The notes: generated from the sequence alone by a model not told the origin. Counted from the stretch's first letter, positions 34,440-44,102 are shown. The stretch is 64,000 nt of DNA from Paraglaciecola sp. L3A3 (GCF_009796765.1 NZ_CP047023.1:913501-977500), one strand, 5' to 3'. Made by a program: numbers and translations.

Positions 34440-37274
34440 TTATTGCGGGTTATTCACAATTAAACGGACCGCTTCTAAATTTAATTTTGCAGTGCTCATG
34501 GTTTCATGCAAACTATTGATTTGTGTCGCCACATGTTCTATCTCTTCATCTCGGATTGCTGGGTTCACTTTCTGTAAACTTTGTAAGCGAGAAAGCTCAT
34601 CTCCTAAAGATTCTTGCATCAGGCTAATACGACTGCTTTTTACTTGTTCAGCTTGTATATTGGCTTGCTCTTGAGCTTGCTCTATACACTGCTCTAACTG
34701 GGTTTTTAAGGCATTAATTAATTGGTTACCCATTTTACCCTTAACGGGACTTAATTGAATAAAGTGTTTATCTGACAGATTGAGCTTGGCATCAACACAT
34801 ACTTTCAACGGCGTGGGAGGTAAAAACTTAGCCAATTGTAGTTTTTTATCGGCTTTAGCTGACAATACAAATAAACATTCTAACCAGTAAGCGCCAGGTG
34901 GTTGGCTTTTGTCATGACAAAATGCCACTGAACTTTTGCCAATCACATCTGTGGTTAACATGTCCATTGCGTGCTGGATCATTGGGTGATCCCAACTTAA
35001 GAATTGTACATGTTCTAATAGCGTGGCAGTGGTGCGTTCATAGGTGACTGTTAAGCCTTCTTCATCTAAGCCGGGAAGTGGGCCAATCATGGTTTCAGTC
35101 GGGCGCAATAAATAACAACTTTCGCCATGATCTTCTTGTAAAAAACCGAGACCATCGAATAAACGGTTCATAAACAATTCGAGTTTAGGAGATTGCTCTG
35201 CATCTAAAATTTGCTGTAATAATCCATCAATACGGCCTTGCCCCGAAGAATTTAATTCGAGCAGCTTGTCTCGGCCCTGTTCTAATTTTTGTTTTAGCGC
35301 TTTATGTAAACTGGCGGTTTGATTAATCAGATTATTTGATGCATCAATATTGCTAGGATCTTGGATACAGGCAGCAAGTAACTCTTCGGTTTCTTCATGT
35401 ACCACCATGCCTGTAGGGCAGGTATGTTCAAACGCACCTAAACCCAAATGATACCAATCTAGGAGCACTTGTTGGGCGCTCATATCAAAATACGGTACAT
35501 GAATACACACATCATGTTTTTGCCCAATTCTGTCTAAGCGACCAATACGTTGCTCAAGTAAGTCGGGAACCAAAGGTAAATCAAATAAAATCAAATGATG
35601 GGCAAACTGAAAGTTTCGGCCTTCACTACCAATTTCACTACAGATAAGTACCTGTGCTCCATCGTCAGATTGAGCAAAATAATGAGCGGCTCTGTCGCGA
35701 TCTACAGCACTCATTCCTTCGTGGAAAATGGTTGACCTTGTGCCCGCTTTTACTCTTAATGCCTCAGATAGTTGCATAGCAGTGCTGGCATTGGCACATA
35801 TTGTCAGCACTTTTTCTCCTTTAAGGGTTTTTAATTGCTGAATAAACCATTCCACTCTTGGATCAAAATCGAACCAGGAATTAACCATGTCAGGATGACG
35901 CTCTGGGGTCAGTTGTAATTGCAAATTTTCAGGTTCTGCAGCCAATATCTGAGCATATTCTTGTGGTTGGGTTAATGCATAACTAAATAATTTTCTAATG
36001 GGAAAACCACTGACCCCAGCACGACTATTCCTAAATAACATGCGGCCTGTGCCATGGCGATCAAGCAGAGTATGTAATAACTTAGTTTTTGCCTCGGCAG
36101 TTGCTTGATTGATGTTTTCTAATAGTTCAGGCTCGGCAAACTGGCTAATGGCTTGAATATCTTCTGCTGATAAAGCATCACCAGATAACAGGGGGTTAAT
36201 AGCCGTGGCTAATTGACTGTACTTTTTCTCTTCATTAACAAAATCTTGGTAGTGATGAAAACGTGCCGGATCGAGCAGTTTTAATCGGGCGAAATGACTT
36301 TCGTGACCTAATTGATCTGGGGTGGCTGTAAGTAACAATACACCTTTAGTGATATTGGCTAAGCCTTCTATCACTTGATATTCTTGCGAAGGTTGTCCTT
36401 CAGACCAAGTTAAATGGTGAGCTTCGTCTACCACCATTAAGTCCCACTCGGCTTCTAATACTTGTTGGTAGTAACGACTATTGTGAGTCAGAAAATCTAG
36501 ACTACATATGATCAGTTGTTCGGCTTCAAATGGATTACTAGCGTCCTCGGCCATAGCCTGACATCTTTCTTCATCAAAAACAGAAAAGGCTAAATTAACC
36601 CGCCTTAACATTTCTACTAACCACTGGTGTACTAAACTCGAAGGCACCACTATCAATACACGTTGGGCTCTAGCTGTGAGTATTTGTTGGTGGATGATGA
36701 GTGCAGCTTCAATGGTTTTACCTAAACCCACTTCGTCGGCTAATAGCACTCTAGGGGCATGACGACTGCCCACCTCTGAAGCTATGTGTAACTGATGAGG
36801 AATCAAATCAACTCGTGCACCCACAAAGCCAAGCAGAGGGGAAGTGCTATGGGTAAATTGATGAGTGAGGCATTGTTCACGTAAATCAAACCACTTAGGA
36901 TCATCAAACTGACCATTTAACAAACGTTGTTCTGGTTGATTTAGTTGAAAATGATGGTCAACAAAGGTTTCTTTGAGGATAACGGGTTCTTGATTATCGG
37001 TACGTTCACCTATGTAGATTAATTGCCCGTCTATATCTTCGACGTGCTCCACTAACATTTCCCAGCCTTCGTGGCTTTTTACTGTATCACCCACTAAAAA
37101 TTCAATCCGCGTGAGAGGAGCTGTTTGTGCAGCGTATACTCGGGTTTCACCGGTAGCAGGAAATAATAGGGTAATAGTTCGAGATTCCATTAACACTATT
37201 GTACCTAACCCGAGATCGGTTTCTGTGTCGCTTAACCAGCGTTGTCCGAGCGCAAAAAAGTTTTGCTTAGCCAT
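34440..37274 (-). CDS. rapA: RNA polymerase-associated SNF2-type helicase RapA (HepA)
   Basis: 944 residues (968 in E. coli). It recycles stalled RNA polymerase. The N-terminal Tudor-like part begins ALGQRWLSDTETDLGLGTI. SNF2 motifs are IPHQLHIASEVGSRHAPRVLLADEVGLGKTIEAALI (Walker A, quoted in part: LLADEVGLGKT), the VVDEAHH motif, LLLTATPDQL and the helicase motif VI region EQRIGRLDRIGQ. The C-terminal half contains the HNS-like RapA-specific domain with long helices. Upstream, 242 bp separate it from the divergent PhoH gene. Confidence 0.95.
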   Translation of the reverse strand: MAKQNFFALGQRWLSDTETDLGLGTIVLMESRTITLLFPATGETRVYAAQTAPLTRIEFLVGDTVKSHEGWEMLVEHVEDIDGQLIYIGERTDNQEPVILKETFVDHHFQLNQPEQRLLNGQFDDPKWFDLREQCLTHQFTHSTSPLLGFVGARVDLIPHQLHIASEVGSRHAPRVLLADEVGLGKTIEAALIIHQQILTARAQRVLIVVPSSLVHQWLVEMLRRVNLAFSVFDEERCQAMAEDASNPFEAEQLIICSLDFLTHNSRYYQQVLEAEWDLMVVDEAHHLTWSEGQPSQEYQVIEGLANITKGVLLLTATPDQLGHESHFARLKLLDPARFHHYQDFVNEEKKYSQLATAINPLLSGDALSAEDIQAISQFAEPELLENINQATAEAKTKLLHTLLDRHGTGRMLFRNSRAGVSGFPIRKLFSYALTQPQEYAQILAAEPENLQLQLTPERHPDMVNSWFDFDPRVEWFIQQLKTLKGEKVLTICANASTAMQLSEALRVKAGTRSTIFHEGMSAVDRDRAAHYFAQSDDGAQVLICSEIGSEGRNFQFAHHLILFDLPLVPDLLEQRIGRLDRIGQKHDVCIHVPYFDMSAQQVLLDWYHLGLGAFEHTCPTGMVVHEETEELLAACIQDPSNIDASNNLINQTASLHKALKQKLEQGRDKLLELNSSGQGRIDGLLQQILDAEQSPKLELFMNRLFDGLGFLQEDHGESCYLLRPTETMIGPLPGLDEEGLTVTYERTTATLLEHVQFLSWDHPMIQHAMDMLTTDVIGKSSVAFCHDKSQPPGAYWLECLFVLSAKADKKLQLAKFLPPTPLKVCVDAKLNLSDKHFIQLSPVKGKMGNQLINALKTQLEQCIEQAQEQANIQAEQVKSSRISLMQESLGDELSRLQSLQKVNPAIRDEEIEHVATQINSLHETMSTAKLNLEAVRLIVNNPQ

Positions 37275-37515
37275 GGTATTACCCTCTCCTAAAATTTCGC
37301 GGCGCGCATTGTAACAAAAATATTGCTCTGTACTTCTAAAAGTAGATGATTGTCAGCAGAAAGTGGTTTACTGTTAATAGGTCAATTGAATTTAATTGAT
37401 GATTAGTAAACCTGTGGTTCGTTTTGTTTCAAGCTCAGTTGTTTACCATTAGCGCCCTGAGACTAGACATAATATGCAATTACAGGTTTGTTTTGCCAAT
37501 CTTTAGGAGCGCCGG

Positions 37516-38913
37516 ATGCCAAAAAAAGATGTACTTGAGACAAAAATCTATGTGTTAGATACCAATATCCTCCTACATGAACCTCTCGCTTTTTTATCTT
37601 TTAAAGAAAACGACGTTGTAGTCCCCATGACAGTTCTGGAAGAACTAGACCACATTAAAGACAGCAAAAAAGACGTAGCCAGAGATGCTCGAGTGTCGAT
37701 TCGTGCTATGGAAGACTTGTTGCATGACGCTACTCCAGAAGAGTTAATGCAAGGTGTTTCCATGAAAGGTCTTGTGGCCGGTGAAAACGCCCCAGTTGGT
37801 ACTTTGTCGATATTTGTTGATCATGGAATGCCAGTATCACAACAGGTTTTTACCAGCAACGAAAACGACAACCGCATTATTAACAGTGCCTTACATCTAC
37901 AAGCTAAACTCAGCCCCCGACAAGTTGTCCTAGTCACTAAAGACATTAATATGCGTCTGAAAGCTAAAGGTGCAGGATTAGGTCACGTTGAAGATTATCG
38001 AACGGATCAGTTGATCACCGATATCAAATATTTATCTAAAGGTTACCACCAGTTTCCTGGTGATTTTTGGGAAAAGATCAAGGCGGTAGATAGTCGTACA
38101 GAAGGTAGAGATACCATACACACCATTGAACGTAAGGTGTTACCTGAAGCCTACGTCAATGAATTTTTATTAGATGATAGCCAGCACTTTGCCGGCTTAG
38201 TGGAGTCGGTAACCAAAGATCATTTAGAAATATTAGATTTAGGTTACGAACGTTTGATGGGTCGTAAAGCTTGGGGCATAACACCGAAAAATATCGGCCA
38301 AGCTATGGCCTTACATGCTTTACTCGATCCACATATAGATTTGGTGGTGTTAACTGGCCCAGCAGGTAGTGGTAAGACATTACTCGCTTTAGCGGCAGCC
38401 TTAGAAATGGTGGTCGAAAAGAATATGTACGATAAGATCATCGTCACTCGAAGTACACCCGAAATTGCCGAATCAATAGGTTTTTTACCGGGTACAGAAG
38501 AAGAAAAAATGGCACCTTGGCTAGCTGCTATTACCGACAGTTTAGAAGTGCTGCATAAAAATGATGAAAACGTAAAAGGTTCCATGAATTACATTATGGA
38601 AAAAGCCAACATTCAGTTTAAATCAGTTAATTTTATGCGCGGCCGTAGCATTCAAAATGCGATTGTGCTGTTAGATGAATCCCAAAATTTAACGGCTGCC
38701 CAATTGAAAACTATCATTACTCGTTGTGGTGAAGGCACTAAATTAATTTGTAGTGGTAACTTGGCCCAAATAGATAGTAATTATTTGTCTGCAGTAACAT
38801 CGGGGTTAACTTATATAGTGGAGAAATTTAAAAACTTCTCTGGTAGTGCCACTATTAACCTGGACGGCGTTGTGCGTAGTAGGTTGGCTGAATTTGCTGA
38901 AGAACATTTGTAA
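37516..38913 (+). CDS. PhoH-family protein with N-terminal PIN domain
   Basis: 465 residues. The PIN nuclease-like domain (~1-150) opens with KIYVLDTNILLHEP and has LEELDHIKDS and NENDNRIINSALHLQ, with conserved acidic residues. The PhoH ATPase domain (~240-465) has VLTGPAGSGKTLLALAAAL (Walker A) and an IVLLDESQNLT Walker B. This PIN-PhoH architecture (PhoH2/YlaK type) is linked in other bacteria to RNA unwinding and cleavage, a toxin-like or RNA-processing role. It is monocistronic here. AGGAG precedes the ATG. Confidence 0.93.
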   Translation: MPKKDVLETKIYVLDTNILLHEPLAFLSFKENDVVVPMTVLEELDHIKDSKKDVARDARVSIRAMEDLLHDATPEELMQGVSMKGLVAGENAPVGTLSIFVDHGMPVSQQVFTSNENDNRIINSALHLQAKLSPRQVVLVTKDINMRLKAKGAGLGHVEDYRTDQLITDIKYLSKGYHQFPGDFWEKIKAVDSRTEGRDTIHTIERKVLPEAYVNEFLLDDSQHFAGLVESVTKDHLEILDLGYERLMGRKAWGITPKNIGQAMALHALLDPHIDLVVLTGPAGSGKTLLALAAALEMVVEKNMYDKIIVTRSTPEIAESIGFLPGTEEEKMAPWLAAITDSLEVLHKNDENVKGSMNYIMEKANIQFKSVNFMRGRSIQNAIVLLDESQNLTAAQLKTIITRCGEGTKLICSGNLAQIDSNYLSAVTSGLTYIVEKFKNFSGSATINLDGVVRSRLAEFAEEHL

Positions 38914-38927
38914 GTTAATAGCTTAGT

Positions 38928-38956
38928 CACCAGCGGCAAATTATTAGCCGCTGGTG
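38928..38956. other. GC-rich stem-loop after PhoH gene
   Basis: CACCAGCGGC and GCCGCTGGTG are perfect 10-base arms around a 9-base loop, 14 bp after the phoH stop. No T-tract follows, so this may be a weak terminator or REP-like element. Confidence 0.6.
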
Positions 38957-38960
38957 GTAA

Positions 38961-39039
38961 GTCGTACAAGCAGTAGATAGGAGCTAGTCAATAGATCGAA
39001 GTAAAAATTAAATCTTTAAACTACCTCCTAGCCACTGCT
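38961..39039. repeat. Dispersed AGCAGTAGATAG intergenic repeat fragment
   Basis: AAGCAGTAGATAGGAGCTAG (38969-38988) and, on the minus strand, AAGCAGTGGCTAGGAGGTAG near 39021-39041 match the repeat family at 33398-33781 and 40087-40600. Located between the phoH stop and the CDF gene stop. Confidence 0.45.
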
Positions 39040-39942
39040 TTATGATTTAGCGGTATTGACGTCATAACAATGATGGCCAATTAGATTCTTCGCACTGTTT
39101 TCTATGGTGGCGTGATGAATGCCATAGTTTTCTTTGAGCATAGTTTTGATCGGTTCTAGATCAGGCAATGAGTCAGTTGCATGAAATTCTAAACTTGTCT
39201 CAAGTAGTATTTCTTTATCATCAAGCTGCCATACGTGCAGGTGCCAAATTTTAGCTACTGATTCTAAACTTTCTAGTTCTGCACATAGTTTATCAATATC
39301 AATGCTATCCGGTACGGCTTGCATCAAAATAACCATAGTTTGTTTGGCCAGACTATAACCGTGATAAATCACATAAATTGATATGGCAATCGTGGCTAAT
39401 AAATCCACTATGTACCATTGATATAAAATAATTAGAGTGCCGGCCACTATGACTGCAACAGAGGCTAAGGCATCTGACATGTTATGAATAAAGGCGGCTT
39501 TTAAATTGAGATTATTTTTAGCTCCAGACTGATAAGTTAACCATGCTGTCCAAGCATCTATTATTAGTGCAATGGATGCGATCCAGACGATGATCCAGCC
39601 GTCTATTGGTTGTGGATCAAAAAACTTATTAAGCGCTTCGTATATCAGATAAAGACCAACAATAACTAAGATCGTACTATTGATTAAGGCGCCTAATATT
39701 TCAGCCCTTTTAAAACCAAATGTCATTTTGCTATTGGCAGGTCTTCTGGCAATCCGTCTAGCAAATATGGCGATTAAAATGGCTCCTGCATCACTCAAGT
39801 TGTGTAATGCATCCGCAATAAGAGACAAGCTACCAGATAATAAACCACCAATAATTTGCGCAATAGTTAATAAAATATTGATAAAAACGGCAAGATTTAA
39901 TTTACCATCATGATGATGAGCATGATTGTGACTATGTGACAT
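39040..39942 (-). CDS. Cation diffusion facilitator (CDF) metal exporter, CzcD/ZitB-like
   Basis: 300 residues. A His-rich start (SHSHNHAHHHDG) and six hydrophobic helices are visible. The transmembrane metal site is LIADALHNLSDAG (helix 2) paired with AAFIHNMSDALASVAVI (helix 5). The C-terminal ~90 residues form the cytoplasmic ferredoxin-like CDF domain, with an ELESLESVAKIWHLHVWQL segment. Expected to export Zn2+ (possibly Co2+, Cd2+, Ni2+) with proton antiport. Monocistronic, with intergenic repeats on both sides. Minus-strand gene behind a 743-bp intergenic region. Confidence 0.93.
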   Translation of the reverse strand: MSHSHNHAHHHDGKLNLAVFINILLTIAQIIGGLLSGSLSLIADALHNLSDAGAILIAIFARRIARRPANSKMTFGFKRAEILGALINSTILVIVGLYLIYEALNKFFDPQPIDGWIIVWIASIALIIDAWTAWLTYQSGAKNNLNLKAAFIHNMSDALASVAVIVAGTLIILYQWYIVDLLATIAISIYVIYHGYSLAKQTMVILMQAVPDSIDIDKLCAELESLESVAKIWHLHVWQLDDKEILLETSLEFHATDSLPDLEPIKTMLKENYGIHHATIENSAKNLIGHHCYDVNTAKS

Positions 39943-40086
39943 ATTGGCTGCCTAATTTGCATAAATATAAAGGACCACATAGTAATGCAAATGTGGATTT
40001 TATTATTATACCTAACGGCTGAACAAATTCGCTGATTGTTATTTATTTTTTAGTGTTTTGGGATAAAGCAGACTAAGCAGAGTGGA
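39943..40086. repeat. Leading part of the intergenic repeat region
   Basis: AT-rich sequence upstream of the CDF gene, which probably carries its promoter, followed from about 40067 by a short GCAGACTAAGCAGAGTGGA unit that repeats the first bases of the tandem repeat just downstream. Nothing else recognised. Confidence 0.4.
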
Positions 40087-40535
40087 GCAGACTAAGCAGA
40101 ATGTTGCAGTGTAAAGCAGTTAAAAGCTACGAGATTCGAGCCACGAGATTGAAAGCTAAAAAATTGTCACAGAGGGGCACAGAATTAAAGTTGGTTAAGA
40201 TTTTTCTCAACTGTAGGTCGCGGCTTTAGCCCGTCAAATTTATAAAATAGGCGCCATAAATGGACGACCTACAAAAGACGAAAAGCAGTAAAAACAGAAG
40301 GTAGCAGACTAAGCAGAATGTTGCAGTGTAAAGCAGTTAAAAGCTACAAGATTCGAGCCACGAGATTAAAAGCTAAAAAATTGTCACAGAGGGGCACAGA
40401 ATTAAAGTTGGTTAAGATTTTTCTCAACTGTAGGTCGCGGCTTTAGCCCGTCAAATTTATAAAATAGACGCCATAAATGGACGACCTACAAAAGACGAAA
40501 GCAGCAAAACAGAAGGTAGCAGACTAAGCAGAGTG
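40087..40535. repeat. Tandem ~216-bp direct repeat (two full copies plus start of a third)
   Basis: Copy 1 is 40087-40303, copy 2 is 40304-40518, and a third start follows at 40519. Each copy begins GCAGACTAAGCAGA; the two full copies differ at only a handful of positions, with periods of 217 and 215. Each copy carries a 62-bp inverted-repeat element, TGTAGGTCG ... CGACCTACA (40212-40273 and 40429-40490), enclosing GCGGCTTTAGCCCGTC. No open frame of useful length crosses it. Whole-repeat identity suggests recent duplication. Confidence 0.9.
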
Positions 40536-40685
40536 GGGTAGAAAAAGCAGTTTAGGAGCAGTAGATAGTAAATAGGAGACAGTTTTTACTATCTAATATT
40601 GTCACCCATCATAAAAAATTAACACCTAGGCTCAGTCGCTTCGTTCCAATGTTAGCCTACGTGTCATTGCCCGTTACCCCCTGTG
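40536..40685. repeat. Trailing repeat remnants before the aldo/keto reductase gene
   Basis: AAAGCAGTTTAGGAGCAGTAG and TAGTAAATAGGAGACAG (40555-40580) continue the repeat family, followed by an ACCTAGGCTCAG ... GTTAGCCTACGTG imperfect inverted segment near 40624-40663. No gene is seen. Confidence 0.4.
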
Positions 40686-41693
40686 TCAGGCTAGATCAAT
40701 ATCAATTAAATTTTCGTCTTTCATTGCTTGCCAAAATTCAGCTGGGATCTCAGCTGTTGCTAATGAAATATTGCTTTTTACTCGTTTAGGCGAGCTAGAG
40801 CTTAAGGCGATAGAAACAATTTCAGGGAATAAAAATGAAAATTGCACACACACTTCAGCAGGTGACACTGAGAATTTTTCACATAAATTATTAAATTTAT
40901 CGCGCCATGTGAATTCTGCTGGGTGGGTTTCTCGGCTGATTTTTTTGTAGTCAAAATTATCGCTACCTAACAAGAAACCTGCGTTGAATACTGCAGAGTT
41001 AATGACTTTCACTCCTTGCTTACCTAATTTTTTTAATAAGCATAAGGTTGATGCTTTATGAGTATACGGCGTGACTGAACAAGCAAACATGGCCCAATCA
41101 AGTTGCACATGATCACTAATAAAGTCGATAACGCTAACATCTTTTGCACCCACGCCAATTGATTCTACTTTACCCGCATCGCGCAATTCCATTAACGCTT
41201 TATAAGCATCTAAAATATCTTGTTTGCGCTTTTTAATATCAGCTTCGTCACTTGCCGCCGCTAAGTATTCGTCAGGATCATGAATAGAAACTATGGTTGA
41301 TTCATAATCACCTAACAGTTCATTACCTTGGTGATAACAATCTAAAATTCCTTGGTATGAAATATCTTGTACCGCATCGTGTTGCAAGTTGATCCAAGCG
41401 CCAGGTTCAAATGTGGGTTCTGGTGTGGTCAGTGGTACACGCTTCCAGCCAAGTTTATTACTTATTTTAACTGCGTCTGGGGCTACCTTTAGGGCTTTTA
41501 ATCCGGCGGCTAATGATTCTAACGCTAGGCCCGCTCCGTATTTACCGGCACTATCAAAAAGAGGGATACCTTGGCTGTTTTCTACGGCGGCTTGTACTAA
41601 TTGATTTTTTGTCGCGCTATCAAGTTCAACAAATAAGTTACCTAAACTACTAGTACCAAAGACTATTTTGGGAATTGAAGATGATGAACTCAT
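40686..41693 (-). CDS. Aldo/keto reductase (D-threo-aldose 1-dehydrogenase / L-fucose dehydrogenase type)
   Basis: 335 residues, the length of the aldose-dehydrogenase subfamily. TIM-barrel start KIVFGTSSLGNLF; catalytic tetrad residues can be placed as Asp and Tyr in LFDSAGKYGAG, Lys in ISNKLGWKR, and His in VSIHDPDEY. A GVGAKDVSVIDF segment and VINSAVFNAGFL are typical. Such enzymes oxidise L-fucose, L-galactose or D-arabinose. In an agar-degrading organism, a role with galactose-type sugars is plausible but not shown. Monocistronic, between repeats and the OmpV-like gene. Confidence 0.88.
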   Translation of the reverse strand: MSSSSSIPKIVFGTSSLGNLFVELDSATKNQLVQAAVENSQGIPLFDSAGKYGAGLALESLAAGLKALKVAPDAVKISNKLGWKRVPLTTPEPTFEPGAWINLQHDAVQDISYQGILDCYHQGNELLGDYESTIVSIHDPDEYLAAASDEADIKKRKQDILDAYKALMELRDAGKVESIGVGAKDVSVIDFISDHVQLDWAMFACSVTPYTHKASTLCLLKKLGKQGVKVINSAVFNAGFLLGSDNFDYKKISRETHPAEFTWRDKFNNLCEKFSVSPAEVCVQFSFLFPEIVSIALSSSSPKRVKSNISLATAEIPAEFWQAMKDENLIDIDLA

Positions 41694-41916
41694 GATTAAA
41701 TGCTCTTATTTGAAATCAATTTTTATTTTTGATTCTTAGTGTTTATAGATGAATAAATGATAGGGGGAACAGCCAGCTAAATCAATGGAAATATAGCTGT
41801 AGTCACAACTAACATTTGTTCACTTCCTTTATCTACTAATTCTGTTATATCCATTTGGTGAATCGCTTTTATCTTTTGCTTGCTGTTCGTCGCTATTTCT
41901 GGCTCTTATCCATTGT

Positions 41917-42723
41917 TTAAAAGCTGTAGACTAAGGCCATAATTGCTTGTTGTTCATTGTCGTTTTCAATAAGTGGGCTATCTACTATCAGATCGTCTAA
42001 CTGAGTGTATTTTAAGTGAGTCATTAGCGACCACTGACGATTAAAGGGGTAAATCATTTGAATGCCCATCGACATTTTTACAGCATACTCATCAACCCAG
42101 TACTCATTGCGCCCTAGGCTTAAATTGGCTTGTTGTGAGGTAATTCCGTAGTAGTAATTCACATATTCTTTGCTAAAAGCATCCGCTGCTATTGATACCT
42201 TTATTTGCATACCGCGGTGGTTATCAAATACGGGGACAGTTAAACTAATGTTGCCACTACTGGCAGCTGAATTATCAGTTACATCGTATGCTAAACCTAT
42301 ACTAAGCCACGACCATTGCACGTTAGAATGTAGCAAAAGCTCTGGATCTCGCGACTCATAGCTGTCAAACACATCATCTTTTGACCAAGTACTAAACAAT
42401 GAAAACTCAGGATCAAATCCATCGGCTCTTGGATTTAGCCCCCATGACAAAGTTAAGTCTGTGGTAATAGGAAGTTGATATTTTACCCAGTTTTCAACAC
42501 CAAACGACCAATTGCCATGTTGTGCTGAAAAATAGGGTACCGCCGACACTTGCTCATCATTACTCACCCAAGCCGGTGCTGAAGCAATAGCCGCAGCCCC
42601 CACTTTTATTTGCCAAGCCTGATTATTTTGTATCTGAGCTTGCTGGGCATAAGTAGGGTTCTGTTTAGCAAGTAATATTAGTATGAGTAACTTAACAACA
42701 CATAGTAGCTTTTTAGAGTTCAT
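41917..42723 (-). CDS. MipA/OmpV-family outer-membrane protein
   Basis: 268 residues from ATG 42721-42723, which has an upstream AGGTAAA and gives a signal peptide (ends QNPTYAQQ); an upstream ATG at 42762 adds 13 residues without a better ribosome-binding site. The mature part has KVGAAAIASAPAWVSNDEQ, PYFSAQHGNWSFG and alternating barrel strands, ending QAIMALVYSF with terminal Phe. Family members are scaffolds or porins of the outer membrane. Divergent from a DesK/DesR-like two-component pair with operator-like palindromes before both genes. Confidence 0.7.
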   Translation of the reverse strand: MNSKKLLCVVKLLILILLAKQNPTYAQQAQIQNNQAWQIKVGAAAIASAPAWVSNDEQVSAVPYFSAQHGNWSFGVENWVKYQLPITTDLTLSWGLNPRADGFDPEFSLFSTWSKDDVFDSYESRDPELLLHSNVQWSWLSIGLAYDVTDNSAASSGNISLTVPVFDNHRGMQIKVSIAADAFSKEYVNYYYGITSQQANLSLGRNEYWVDEYAVKMSMGIQMIYPFNRQWSLMTHLKYTQLDDLIVDSPLIENDNEQQAIMALVYSF

Positions 42724-42781
42724 TATAAATTTACCTATTTGTAAAAATGGCAGTTTATGCAACAGAAATCGAACTTACAGG

Positions 42782-42793
42782 TGCCAAATGTCA
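42782..42793. promoter_or_regulatory. Operator-like palindrome upstream of the MipA/OmpV-like gene
   Basis: TGCCAAATGTCA, one mismatch from TGACA-N2-TGTCA, 59 bp upstream of the porin ATG. Its partner site is at 42879-42890. Confidence 0.5.
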
Positions 42794-42878
42794 TAAGGTG
42801 TATTCTTTTTATTTATTCACTGACAATTACTCTAGTGTTAAGAGCTGATATTCATTTACACTACAAAATTTATATTCA

Positions 42879-42890
42879 TGACATTTGTCA
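42879..42890. promoter_or_regulatory. Operator-like palindrome upstream of the histidine kinase gene
   Basis: TGACATTTGTCA, a perfect TGACA-N2-TGTCA palindrome, 28 bp upstream of the kinase ATG. It matches the site at 42782-42793, suggesting that one regulator controls both divergent genes. Confidence 0.55.
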
Positions 42891-42918
42891 CGTTTAAAGG
42901 AATGAGTGGTTTGACATA

Positions 42919-44100
42919 ATGCGATGGAATTTATCTTATTGGATTACATGGATGAAAATTGAAGGTGGTGGCCTAATACTCGCCATTACAACATGGGCAG
43001 CTGTTATGCTGTTTTGTTTGATCAGTTGGTTTAATGGCAACACAGATATCGACCTACAAACATTACAACCAACACCATTAAACGTTGCATTAGTTGTGTC
43101 GTTGTTTTTACTGTTTATTTTTGGTTATTTCTTACACGGAGATACATTCAATAAACGCTTTAAAATACCAGCTAATAGCTTAGGTTTATGGTTGTCAGGT
43201 GTTGCGACTGCGGCGCTTTGCACTATTTTCCATTTCGGCCTGATCGGCATTTTAGCGATTATTATTGTCGCTCAATTACCTAGACTGTATTCTTTAAAAG
43301 CCGCGATTATCATAGGCTGTTTTCTTCCTGTAATTGGCGCTCTAACTAATTACTTTGTTACCGGTTTCCCCTACTTTTTTGAAAATGTGTTGTTGCTTAG
43401 TTTATTTAATTCATTTGCCGTAATGTCGAGCCATCGTTTTATCAACGAAGAGGCTGAAAAAGTTAAATCCCAACAACTTATTAGAGAATTAAAAGCCACC
43501 CAACTGTTGTTATCAAATACATCAAAACGTGATGAACGTTTGCGTGTTGCTCGTGATTTACATGATTCACTTGGACATAATTTAACTGCATTAAGTTTAC
43601 AGCTTGAAGTAGCAAGTCATCAAAAAACAGACTTAATAATGCCACACATTCTACAAGCAAAATCTATTGCTAATAGTTTATTATCTGATGTGCGAAAAAC
43701 AGTATCAGATATTCGCGATAAACAAGATTTTCAGCTCGACCAAGCACTGTTACTTTTAACTCAAGACATTCCAAATTTACCGGTTACATTTGATATTAAT
43801 TTCAACACCAATCAACTTAACGTCCGTCTTGCCACTGTTATTTTCCGCTGTGTACAAGAAGCCATTACCAATGTTATTAAACATGCCAATGCAACAGAGT
43901 GTTTAGTTAGTTTGAAGTTAACACAGACAAATTTATTACTGTCGATAAAGGATAACGGTCAATCGACTCACAATGTAATGTTTGGTAATGGTTTACGGGG
44001 AATGGCTGAGCGTATTCATCAGATTGACGGTGCTTTGTCAGTTGAAAATTTATCAACTGGATGTGATTTAACCATCAAATTCCCATGGAGTGGACATTAA
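42919..44100 (+). CDS. Sensor histidine kinase (HisKA_3, DesK/NarX-like)
   Basis: 393 residues. The first ~175 residues contain about five membrane helices (LAITTWAAVMLFCLISWF, VALVVSLFLLFIFGYFL, LWLSGVATAALCTIF and others) with no large periplasmic domain, so it likely senses a membrane state. The HisKA_3 phosphoacceptor block is RVARDLHDSLGHNLTALSL (His ~216). The HATPase_c N-box CVQEAITNVIKHAN and G-box FGNGLRGMAERI follow. Its stop is 2 bp before the response-regulator ATG. Membrane-fluidity sensing (DesK-like) is a reasonable but unproven analogy. Confidence 0.93.
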   Translation: MRWNLSYWITWMKIEGGGLILAITTWAAVMLFCLISWFNGNTDIDLQTLQPTPLNVALVVSLFLLFIFGYFLHGDTFNKRFKIPANSLGLWLSGVATAALCTIFHFGLIGILAIIIVAQLPRLYSLKAAIIIGCFLPVIGALTNYFVTGFPYFFENVLLLSLFNSFAVMSSHRFINEEAEKVKSQQLIRELKATQLLLSNTSKRDERLRVARDLHDSLGHNLTALSLQLEVASHQKTDLIMPHILQAKSIANSLLSDVRKTVSDIRDKQDFQLDQALLLLTQDIPNLPVTFDINFNTNQLNVRLATVIFRCVQEAITNVIKHANATECLVSLKLTQTNLLLSIKDNGQSTHNVMFGNGLRGMAERIHQIDGALSVENLSTGCDLTIKFPWSGH

Positions 44101-44102
44101 AT

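Noticed and set aside
40087..40535. Tandem repeat considered as a CRISPR array
   Set aside because: The repeats are ~216 bp with no variable spacers and no cas genes; spacing and length do not fit.
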